This document shows positions 46,477 to 54,941 of a stretch of DNA of 64,000 nucleotides, piece after piece. Position 1 is the first letter of the stretch. Each line of letters starts with the position of its first letter. The notes under the pieces are model-generated. The model had not been told where the DNA came from, did no database searches, and saw only the letters and a list, made by a program, of their open reading frames with translations. The stretch comes from Fasciola hepatica (lineage: Eukaryota; Platyhelminthes; Trematoda; Plagiorchiida; Fasciolidae), in assembly GCA_948099385.1 (NCBI GenBank), contig CANUEZ040000107.1:4712001-4776000 (forward strand), given 5' to 3'. Position numbers and translations under genes: made by a program.

Positions 46477-47727
46477 CTAGTGTAACAATCCGCGGTGTCT
46501 GCCCGTGCAGCCCTCGGAACCACATCTGTTCCTTGTTCGACAGGCTGCCACCCGGTGCGTGGTGTTGAGACAAATAAGGCACGCTCCTGCCATCCTGGCC
46601 ATTCCCCACCGTTCGTCTATTGTGGAGTTGCCGAACTTGGGGCATTCTGGTAGTCCATGGCTAGCACCACAGGATCCGTAATATGGTTGCTCCGTGGCAT
46701 CGCGTGAAATGGCGTGTGCATTGGTCCAAGGTTGATATTTTGGATGTTCCCGCGCAGCGGTTTGAGCCTGGCTAGTACTGGGCTTGTTTGCCTGGTTGCT
46801 GTCCCGGATAAGTCGGCCAAATCTGCTGTCGGCTATCTTGGTTTGCCTGTCCAAGTATTCGGTCAGGCCTTCGAAGTTAGCCTCCCGGTGGCTTCGGCTT
46901 ATCCGTTCCGCTTCTTCCGCCCACCGGCCCTGTAGTTCGGGGGAGAGGTGACGGACTATGCCCTCCAAAGTATGCACTGCATCTAGGTCAGCCCTGTAGC
47001 CTAAGTGGTCGAGGGCTTTCGAGCAGTCTTGCATCTTGATCACCAGGTCGGCCATTGTGTAGACGTCGCCTTTGGTTCTCTTTGCCTCTACCATCACGCC
47101 CTCTATTAGGTTACGGGCTACTTTGAATGGCTGGCCGAACAGGTCCCCTAGAATCTTCCTTGCTCTTGTGTAGCCTTGTTCCCCGTTGAGCATGGTACAC
47201 TCGTCGATAGCTTCTCCTGCTCGGCCTCGACAGTAGTGAGTCGGATAGAGAAGCCTTTGCCCGGGGTAGGGTATTTTATCTTCGACGAACGTTTCAAACT
47301 GCTTGACGAACTTGCAGTAGTGTTCAGATTGCCCGTCGAAAGCCGTTATTTCTACTCTTTGCAAATCGATCGATGGTGTCTTATAGTCGGCGACCGGCGA
47401 GGGGTTCCCTACCTTATTGCACCCTGGTCTATCGAAAGTGTCATAGTCGCTGGTCTCATGCTCACGCTCTTTCTGTATACACTTCTGTTCTGCTTCCTGA
47501 GCCTGTTGTCTAGCCGATAGCAGTTGTTGTTCTAGGTCTAACATCCTTAGCCTATATAGATCGACATCCTTGCAATCCATATTGCCCTCATTAACACATG
47601 AACTAGCACTGACAAGAATAGGCGATCTAACATTAACTAAAGAATCAAAGGTGCCCAAAACCTCCCCAGTGACTCGCCGTATTACTTCCTGTCCAGATTC
47701 CAATATCTTCGATCCTTTTCTTGGCAT
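46477..47727 (-). CDS. BEL-1 gag (DUF1759-like, zinc-knuckle C-terminus)
   Basis: The longest retrotransposon gag here, about 416 codons from ATG at 47727; the frame is open further upstream into the LTR, but MPRKGSK is the more natural start. Order: a coiled-coil-like segment (LRMLDLEQQLLSARQQAQEA), a DUF1759-like capsid region (ITAFDGQSEHYCKFVKQFET ... GRAGEAIDECTMLNGEQGYT ... ILGDLFGQPFKVARNLIEGV), a basic spacer, then a Cys/His-rich end (CGASHGLPECPKFG ... ACLICLNTTHRVAACRTR ... CGSEGCTGRHRGLLH). Gag forms the particle and binds RNA. The frame ends in TAG at 46477-46479, where a Gln codon (CAG) may have stood, followed by 35 further open codons before the frameshift into protease. Confidence 0.75.
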   Translation of the reverse strand: MPRKGSKILESGQEVIRRVTGEVLGTFDSLVNVRSPILVSASSCVNEGNMDCKDVDLYRLRMLDLEQQLLSARQQAQEAEQKCIQKEREHETSDYDTFDRPGCNKVGNPSPVADYKTPSIDLQRVEITAFDGQSEHYCKFVKQFETFVEDKIPYPGQRLLYPTHYCRGRAGEAIDECTMLNGEQGYTRARKILGDLFGQPFKVARNLIEGVMVEAKRTKGDVYTMADLVIKMQDCSKALDHLGYRADLDAVHTLEGIVRHLSPELQGRWAEEAERISRSHREANFEGLTEYLDRQTKIADSRFGRLIRDSNQANKPSTSQAQTAAREHPKYQPWTNAHAISRDATEQPYYGSCGASHGLPECPKFGNSTIDERWGMARMAGACLICLNTTHRVAACRTRNRCGSEGCTGRHRGLLH

Positions 47728-47766
47728 TTCGCGTGGTTTTTCGTTCCAAATCGATCCATTGAGTAT

Positions 47767-48656
47767 TGTAACACACGTTTGAACAATGCGTAGCCAAATT
47801 CGCAACGGATCCCGAAATCAAAAGACGATTATCCGTGATATTCTACGATACTAGATTATTGAATGAACAATGACACCAAAAAGATACAAACCTCAATAAT
47901 GAGATCACAAGGACTCAACAAACGAGAAACCGAATTGCAGCGTGCGAGCAAGGAGCACGTGCTTCACGCAGGTCCAGAACAAGGATATGACAAAGTAGCG
48001 CTCTGGGCACGAACAAACAATAATTGGTCCATAGAAACAAACAGTGCGTAAAGACACGTCAATAGTGTAAGCAAGTGATTGATGTTAGGAAAAACACTGA
48101 ATCGCAAGGGTTTGAGGGGATTTTCCACGACCGGTGGTTACACCGCCCACCAAAATCCTCCCGATTCCTAAGCAGAGTCAAAGGTTTGGTATAAAGGTAC
48201 TGATTCTTCCTACCTACCTAGGCCTTGCTGTCAGTGCACGTGCCTAATGCTCGTCGTCAACGTTCTACTCATGGTCGCACCTAATTCGTTGGCCACATAG
48301 ACGCGAGGCTATTCTACATCTTCCACGAGAACAACTGACCGATGGCGGGCGTGGAGGGGGCACATGGATGCTGTCGTCCGAGGGGCCGTCCTGCCCTGGC
48401 TGTGTGTGCTTGCGTGAGCGTGTGTGTGTGTATGATGTAATCGCCGCCACTTCCACATATGCAAAAGACATTTCAGTAACTCAACAAAAGCAAATTGCAA
48501 ACACCATCACATGTTTGATAGGGGTTACGGGGTATAGCGTGCATCGGGTGTGTGTATGTGTCTGGGTGTACATTGGAATCGCGTGTATCACCACATATCG
48601 GAAAAAGCCTTCTGTAACGTCAACGAAAGACTGTGAGCGCTGTAACGTGTTTGACG
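47767..48656 (-). repeat. BEL-1 5' LTR, shared with BEL-X
   Basis: Near-identical to 41376-42265. Differences I see are at 47777, around 48088, 48374 and 48607. In the element sense it leads directly into gag. A possible primer-binding TGG lies about nine bases inside (TGGATCGATTTGG), but its tRNA match was not established. On the right it continues without a break into the pol end of BEL-X (48657-49029), so the same LTR also occupies the 3' LTR position of that older element. Confidence 0.85.
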
Positions 48657-49029
48657 GAGACTATGTGATAAAACGAGTGCAAATTAAGTGAGTGTGCATC
48701 GGAGTGTATGATGGCTCGATAAGTCAGTGTGTTGTGAATGCTCCCATATATGGGGTTTCTTCACCCACCTCGAAGACGAATGCGAAATAGTCTACTGGGC
48801 CTCAGCTTTACCAGCTTCTCCGCGTTCACCTTCGAGTAGGCCAATACTGCCTATGTCACGAATAAGCGCTCCGTTAGCTGTCTTCACCTCTACCGTTCTT
48901 ATCATTCCGTCGGTGCTTTCGATGGTTTCCATAACTACTCCCAAGGACCAGGTGCTGAAGTGTGCGCATTCGTCTGCGATCATCACAACACATCCCGACC
49001 TTGAACGGTCTTGTTTTGACCAGTCACTT
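48657..49029 (-). pseudogene. BEL-X pol C-terminus (3' piece of a split element)
   Basis: The coding part runs from 49029 down to the stop at 48792. CVVMIADECAHFSTWSLGVV, METIESTDGMIRTVEVKTAN and GALIRDIGSIGLLEGE match the C-terminal integrase domain of BEL-3 (62160-62390) closely and BEL-1 much less. Homology to BEL-3 ends abruptly after CCAGTCACTT at 49029, exactly where the LINE-A tail starts. The missing upstream part resumes at 56870. The 48657-48791 stretch is the non-coding region between pol and LTR and also parallels 62098-62159. Confidence 0.8.
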
Positions 49030-51271
49030 ATAATATTTATTATTACCATTATTATTATTGTATATTTCGGATGAGCCCGAAGCATGCTGGAATGCATGAT
49101 CAGATGATTACAGTGATGCTGGAATGACAATTCACAAAAGGGTACAACACGTGCATGCAGAGTATCAAAGAGAGTGTTACACTGAACTAAAACTGTAGTA
49201 ATGCCCGGCAAATTTGAAGGTCAAGGTCGAATGATGTCAGTTGGTCTGGAGTACATGCATAGGTGGTATATGAAATAATTACCACTGGTGGAAATTCGAA
49301 CATATTTAAAGGATATGTTTTCGGTGCTCTACAGAATATGAGGGGCATGTGGATAGAAATCTCGTCGAAGCGTTCGGTGAACTATTCACTTTACGACAGC
49401 TATGTCAAGAAGTATTAACATGGAAATATTTCAGTCTGCAAAGGTGGTAGTATATAAAGTGGTGGCTGTATACTGGAGGAATCATATATGTGGCAAACAA
49501 TTGCGTATTTCTTGGGAGGGAGACTACCAGAGTGATGGTGGCAGGGAACGGCCGGAGGAAAACAGGTGAGCGTGCGGCAAATTGTTAACTTTATGTAGGG
49601 TTGGTATGCACTTGCGCATGCGTCTCGACCATGGTCGAGAAATATACCATTATTATTAAATGTCAATGCGGAAGTGGAAGACTAATCAATATTGACCGTG
49701 TGGTTACATCCATTATACAGGTGTTCAGTTCTGCGGGAGGAAAGGTGAAGTAATTCACAGGTAAGTGTACGTCAATAGATGAATGCTGTGTGGTATGTTC
49801 CATGCAGAAATGACAGATCAATAAAACTGCCCAAGTATATCGCGGGAAGCGGCAGTGGATCAACGAATATAGAAATAAAATGTATCAGCCGGTGCAGATG
49901 GTGGTGTGATTTAGAGGCTGGATACGGGGTCAGTTCTGGTAATATAACACGAATGCAACATCTGGAAGATCAAAGGTGTCGATAACGGTGATGGTATAGT
50001 AAGTAGACGGTGAATGTCACATTTCTAATGACCAATTTGACAGGTGTAACAAATGATGGGAACGGAGTGGCGATGCAGCATGAGAAGTGTATCGAAGACG
50101 TTCAATCGTGGAGGGAACGCAGTGATCTGCGGAGCCCGAACACTCGATGCAACAGCATTGCGGATGCAATCGGATGGACCGATGAAGAGTGCAGGTAGTT
50201 ACTAATTACTTCGCTGCCCACTGGAAGACTACTGAAAGATATGTCAGCGCCGGACGTTTTTTTTGGTGACTGATGAAGCAATGAACAGTGACAATAAAGG
50301 TGCCAGTGTTTGAACAGTATTATCGGGTTCTAACACGGAACGGGCATAATGACGTATGGGATTAAAATGAGTTGTATGAATGCAGTGAGATCAAGTAGTC
50401 CAGGTTCGAGAAGTCTGATGGTGGGAATCTTGGGGAAAGCGATCGTGAGACGGGCGAAAATGAAGTCGTGTGTGAATCTCGTTTGTTCTGTCCAGCAAGA
50501 GGGGTTCCAAGTTATTCCTGGAATGAAGAAGGCGACAATCGTCCTTAGGGTGCAGGTTCTGAAAACAAAACGGAGAAGGCTGCAGCCTGGCAATTCTACC
50601 AGCTGTGGGTTAAGGGAGAAAGACAGAACACCAAAATCATGCCAGTAACAGAAATGGGTGGTCGCGACTTTGAGGTCTGGTTTTTTGGATTAAACAACAT
50701 CCGGAAAGCGAAGAAGACCGGTAATATCAACTAATTATTGTGAGGTTTAGTGAGAATTATCAAAAAAGCAAGGAGGCTAGAATAGGCGACAGTGGGGGCA
50801 AATACTTACGTGTAGTTCGACGAATGGTTTATGGATGACCACATCGATTGTGGCGGTTCGTTCATCAGAACGAGGCCTGGAATCTCGTGTGCTGAAATAG
50901 GGTCTCAATGAGTAAATAGTTGAAGCGTGGATGGGACTGGTACCTTGAGGACAATATTATATATGCTGCTATGTATTTTCTAGCATTATGAATGCTCTTA
51001 TACCTGGCGGCAGCTGATGAAAAAAAAGAACCTAACCGACTATGGTAAAATCTGACAGCATGAAAAAAGAATCACCGGAGTAACGGTGGCCAGTAGGGGG
51101 TCGTGGTCAGAGGCGTTAAAAATAGGAAGTGGCTAGACAAACACGTGGAATGTGCTGTTGACAGTCACGGAGTATAGGTTGGACTGCTTTTATTTGCCAA
51201 CTATAATACAGAATACTCCTTACCACCCGTCGGTAATAACTGTCTACCGAACAAAGTTGTTAAGCTTTTGG
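49030..51271 (-). repeat. LINE-A copy 1 long 3' UTR and trinucleotide tail
   Basis: Non-coding sequence between the RT stop (51272) and the tail. The last 170 bases before the tail match the ends of the repeats at 1.8, 7.2 and 16.3 kb. CAGTGACAATAAAGGTGCCAG at 50287 matches 18661 in copy 2. The motif YTYACCTGT (sense) recurs, for example at 49562-49570 and 49757-49765, as also in copy 2. The tail here is (AAT)n-like in the element sense, unlike the (ATT)n of the other copies. No long open frame exists. Confidence 0.55.
49300..49655 (+). mobile_element. nested LINE-A-type 3' end with perfect 16-bp palindrome
   Basis: The right end reads GCGTCTCGACCATGGTCGAG, then AAATATACC and (ATT)n to 49655, plus sense. 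CTCGACCATGGTCGAG at 49624-49639 is a perfect palindrome and would form the stem just before the tail. The same end is found at 61811-61850 (plus) and at 12874-12950 (minus). It lies inverted inside the 3' UTR of LINE-A copy 1. Its left limit was not determined; 49300 is a guess. Confidence 0.5.
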
Positions 51272-53086
51272 TTAGTATCCCAGGCCCAGCTCGTAAACTC
51301 GGGTAATAGACATGTAGGGATCATGCATTCGGATGAGTTTTTGGACAGTTAGATGTTTATTTATTTTTTTGAATAATGAAAAGGCCGAAGACATTGACCT
51401 AAGTTGAGGTGGGAGTTTGTTCCAGGGGGAAGAATATTTAACAATAAAGAAGTTTGACCGCATTGCAGTCCTGGATACTGGAATCAAGACCATAGAGTCC
51501 CTATGTCGTACCGAATAGTTGGAGGGAGTTTTGACCTGGGGGGCTGAAATGCAAGATTTATGTTTTACAATATTGCAAAAGAAAGACAGGTTCATTCGTA
51601 GACAGCGCAGCCATAGGGGCTCTAGGTGCAATATTTCACACCTTTCCATATAATTTAAAGGCGAGGAATATCCTAGTAGTTGTTTGGTAAATCTACGTTG
51701 TGCATTCTCAATTGCAAATCTGTCAATCTGCCGCATGTTAGAAAAGACGACAGTGCAATATTCCAGAAGTGGTCTGACGTGAGTTTTAAAAATTCTTAGC
51801 TTGCTCTCTGTAAGACCGAAGGTTCTATTAATCAGACCAATCAGCCGTCTAGCTTTAGCGACCCGCACGGCCGAATGTTCGGAGAAATTAAATGTACAAG
51901 AATATTGTAATCCCAAGTCCCTTACCTCCGGACTGTTGGGGATGAACTGATCATTAATTTTAAACATTCCTGCGGGAACCTGGCACTTATACATAAGGAT
52001 ACAACTTTTGACAGCGGAGAATTTCATCAACCATTTGTTGCTCCATGAGTCTAGCGATAGTAAATCGCTCGTTATGCTAGCAATGGTAGAAGCTGAGGCG
52101 TCAGGTTCAAAGGAGTACATAATTTTAATGTCATCTGCAAAAAAGAACTCAGCCCCGTGTGTGATGACGTTAAAAATGTCATTAACATATATAAGAAAAA
52201 GTAAGGGACCTAGTACACTGCCCTGAATAACTCCACTAGTAACTGGTCGAGGTGACGATAAACTGCCATCAACGTCCACAACCTGCTTTCGGGATGTTAG
52301 ATATGATGAAAACCAACTCAGGATCGGGTCAGCAATTCCGTGGGTTTTCTTCTTCGTCATTAGCCTATTGTGGGATGCTCGATCGAAAGCTTTAGTCATG
52401 TCGAGGAGAATTACGATTACTGATTTACCACAGTTAGTGGCCGTAGTTATTAGGTTAAGGAAGTCACTCATACAGGTGGCACACGATCTTTTTTGGAGAA
52501 AACCGTGCTGTCCAGTGTTAATGAGGTTATTGTTCAGTAAATGAGTTGTGAGCTTATTTTTTATCAGTCTTTCCATAATTCGGGAAATTATAGGGGTGTG
52601 GTTCACTGGTCGATAGTTGGTTAGGTCCTGGCGTGAACCTTTCCTATGAATTGGGATAATAACTGATGTTTTCCAATGGGAGGGGAAAACGCTACTGCTC
52701 ATAGATAAATTAAAAACCTTTGACAGCAAGAATGGGATATCAGTGCCACCTAGACTAAAAGTAGCCAGTAGTACGGCATCTGGCCCGGGGTGGTATGACC
52801 GCCTAATTTTAGTTAGCTGTACTGTTAAGTCGTTTGGGTGAAATGTAACCGCTGAGAACTGTGCAGATGTCAGCGGCTCAACGTGATATAGGCATGGGGA
52901 GTCATCGGTCGTTAGAGACGAAGCAAAATAGGCACCGAATGCCTCGGAGATCTCTTGGGAGTTCATTATATAATTGTTGTTATATATAATGGATGAGATA
53001 GGAGAACTGCACTGGCTGTTTCTCAACTTCATCAGCTTAGATAAAGCTTCGGACCTCTTGGGGTGACTCGGTGCCCTTAATTCCTG
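51272..53086 (-). CDS. LINE-A copy 1 reverse transcriptase (C-terminal part of ORF2)
   Basis: Target-primed reverse transcriptase. The longest open frame in the window (586 codons from Met at 53032, open upstream to the A-run at 53087-53094). Blocks in order: YHPGPDAVLLATF, YRPVNHTPIISRIMERLIKN, GQHGFLQKRSCATCMSDFL, VILLDMTKAFDRASHNRLM (A box, catalytic Asp), SGVIQGSVLGPLLFLIYVND (B box), EFFFADDIKIM (C box, FADD at 52130-52141), DLGLQYSCTFNFSEH and RPLLEYCTVVFSN. It ends YELGLGY at 51272. All RT catalytic residues are present. It lies out of frame with the endonuclease because of the homopolymer at 53087. Confidence 0.85.
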   Translation of the reverse strand, partial: QELRAPSHPKRSEALSKLMKLRNSQCSSPISSIIYNNNYIMNSQEISEAFGAYFASSLTTDDSPCLYHVEPLTSAQFSAVTFHPNDLTVQLTKIRRSYHPGPDAVLLATFSLGGTDIPFLLSKVFNLSMSSSVFPSHWKTSVIIPIHRKGSRQDLTNYRPVNHTPIISRIMERLIKNKLTTHLLNNNLINTGQHGFLQKRSCATCMSDFLNLITTATNCGKSVIVILLDMTKAFDRASHNRLMTKKKTHGIADPILSWFSSYLTSRKQVVDVDGSLSSPRPVTSGVIQGSVLGPLLFLIYVNDIFNVITHGAEFFFADDIKIMYSFEPDASASTIASITSDLLSLDSWSNKWLMKFSAVKSCILMYKCQVPAGMFKINDQFIPNSPEVRDLGLQYSCTFNFSEHSAVRVAKARRLIGLINRTFGLTESKLRIFKTHVRPLLEYCTVVFSNMRQIDRFAIENAQRRFTKQLLGYSSPLNYMERCEILHLEPLWLRCLRMNLSFFCNIVKHKSCISAPQVKTPSNYSVRHRDSMVLIPVSRTAMRSNFFIVKYSSPWNKLPPQLRSMSSAFSLFKKINKHLTVQKLIRMHDPYMSITRVYELGLGY

Positions 53087-54524
53087 TTTTTTTTACTGAG
53101 GGACATTTCAATCAATTTCATAGAATGAGATAAACGGTTCATTTGCAAGAACAACGAAAAGTCTCTCGACCTAAGGAATTTGCGTTGTAGCATAGAAAGC
53201 TTCTGCTTTAATCGACAAAAACTGTTTGGTTTATCTCGTCCAGGTAGACCTTGGGTTGGGGTGATTACGTCAAGACATGCATTTAGTGTGGAGTAAAGAT
53301 GATCCACCACGGTATGCAAGTCATCAGATAAAAAGAAAGTATCCCAGCTCTGCGAGCGAATGAATGAGGGTAATTGATTCCAGCTAGCTTGGTGGAGCGG
53401 TCTTTTAACGGTTGGTTTGTGGACGGTTCGTGTTGGCACTGAAAACTCACATTTTACCGGCAATTGGTCACAACCTGGAATGCTGTTCACGATAGATGTG
53501 TGTACGCGAGATAATCCTACCGTAAAAATGAGATCAAGAATGCCACTGCCTCTAGTTGGGCACATCACATGTTGAGTCCATCCTCCTAAACTAATGCTGG
53601 TCAAGAAGTGTAATAAGTGATGTGGGGCTTTCAAAGTGGACCAAAGTATGCCTGGTGCGTTAAAGTCGCCGGCCACCAGTTTTGGGCCGCGTATGTCCGC
53701 AACAACGTTTAACGCCTCTATGATAGGCAGGAAGTCGTTTTGACTAGTATTCGGGGGTGGCGGTAGATGCAACTAACAATGAAGTCAGAACATCCTGTAG
53801 TGACCTGTAGCCAAACTGAATCCGGCAAGTTATCGAGTATGGGGCGCTGAAATATTTTCGCCCGCATGTTTTGTCTTACATATATAAGACAGCCTCCCCC
53901 TCGCTGAGTGAGTCTATTTTTCCTGAAAGCTTGGTATCCGGTGATAGCGATATCCTCGTTTGGAGTGTTGTCTGTCAACCAGGTTTCGGTTATTAAAATA
54001 AGGTCGTGATCAGACGTGAGCAGTAATATACGCAGCATTCGCATCTTATTCACTATTGAGCGTGCATTCAGCATAAACAATGAGAACCGTTTAGTGGAGT
54101 CAAGGTTAACGTTAAGATCTTTATAGGATTCCGAAATTACATTTGCTGAAGGCGGATCGGATGACGCAATCAGTGTTCCTTGAGATGGAGTAGTCGGTAA
54201 TGTGGATGGCGAAATAAGCTGAGTAGAAACACCTGGCGTGGCAGTCAGCTTGGTTGTTAAGCTAAGCTGGGTATGGCTAGTACTGATGAGATTCGTTAGA
54301 TTGGAAGAATGTCGGCGGTTGGTAAGTCTACTTAGTGCGGAACAACACCGCGAAAGATCACTATCGAGTGCTTTACTACTGGTAGATACTGGTGGCCGGG
54401 ACGTAGAAATATGAGGAGGGAGGGTTAAGTAGCTGGTAAGTGGGAAAGAAAAAGGAAGTGTAGCAGCCTCAGTTATCTTGGCACCTGCCTTAATACGGGG
54501 GGTAACACAGGTGCCCTCTTGACA
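53077..54524 (-). pseudogene. LINE-A copy 1 ORF2 N-terminal region and APE-type endonuclease
   Basis: From 54524 the frame is open through a Ser/Thr-rich region (SSKALDSDLSRCCSALSRLT) into the endonuclease: FMLNARSIVNKMRMLR, LILITETWLTDNT, GGGCLIYVRQ, VSCIYR. A one-base slip in a run of G (plus strand 53753-53757) moves the frame. It continues LPPPPNTSQND, KLVAGDFNAPGILW, SGILDLIFT and IPGCDQLPVKCEF, and ends at 53077 in a run of eight A in the element sense. The usual catalytic Ser-Asp-His is Cys-Asp-Gln (53464-53472); copy 2 keeps Ser-Asp-His. The endonuclease would nick target DNA, but this copy probably cannot. Confidence 0.75.
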
Positions 54525-54941
54525 TCAGTAATTTGATGGGCTGTAACCTGGAGGGGGAATGTGAAATGGAAGTGGGATATACGGATGTTGGTTGGCGTAG
54601 AGACTGGGAGGTCGTGGGTACTGTTGTAAGTGGCCTGCGGCAGAAAAGGGATTCAGGGTGGGTGAGATATGTGAACGATAAAAGGAAAGAAATTCATGTG
54701 AGAAAATATTACTTAGGCTACGATAGAGGTTATGTAGAACACTAAAGTAATCGTTTGGTATGAATGGTGGCGTTGTTGGAGAGGCCCGGAGGTTAGTTGT
54801 ACCAGCCTGATGAGGATGATAACCAGGTGTAGAAAACGCGATACTGGGTGGAATGTACGGTGCAACTAGTGGTTGGTGGTTTAGATTGGGGAGATAGGTC
54901 TTGAATGACGTTTTCTCGTCCACTGTTGCACTCAGTGTTGC
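54525..54941 (-). pseudogene. LINE-A ORF1/ORF2 junction region
   Basis: Directly after the ORF1 stop (TAG, 54942-54944) the same frame stays open for another 138 codons (SATVDEKTSFKTYLPNLNHQ, PLVAPYIPPSIAFSTPGY, HLQQYPRPPSLYANQH) to a TGA at 54525. Beyond the TGA it is again open into the endonuclease. Pro/Ser-rich, with no known domain. Copy 2 encodes an amino acid where copy 1 has the TGA. A GTG lies at 54923 but no ATG is visible, so a separate ORF2 start here is not obvious. Confidence 0.6.

Larger units (their letters stand above)
41376..48656 (-). mobile_element. BEL-1: complete BEL/Pao LTR retrotransposon with defective gag-pol
   Basis: Two direct repeats of about 890 bases (41376-42265 and 47767-48656, offset exactly 6391) bound a 5.5-kb minus-strand gag-protease-RT-RNase H-integrase region. 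I counted only four differences between the LTRs. The domain order, the DUF1759-like gag, the YVDD RT and the integrase C-terminal domain are those of BEL/Pao. gag-pol has at least eight stops or frameshifts. The outer flanks do not form an obvious target duplication: the left flank is LINE-B ORF1 and the right flank is pol of another BEL copy (BEL-X). See findings for the recombination interpretation. Confidence 0.85.

Noticed and set aside
41376..48656. CRISPR array, operon, ribosome-binding sites or other prokaryotic features
   Set aside because: The window is built of eukaryotic retrotransposons; the direct repeats are LTRs, and no regular spacer-repeat pattern exists.
49757..49766. Splice donor of a host gene (CACAGGTAAGT)
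   Set aside because: No coding exon lies upstream on the plus strand, and the word recurs in LINE-A 3' UTRs.
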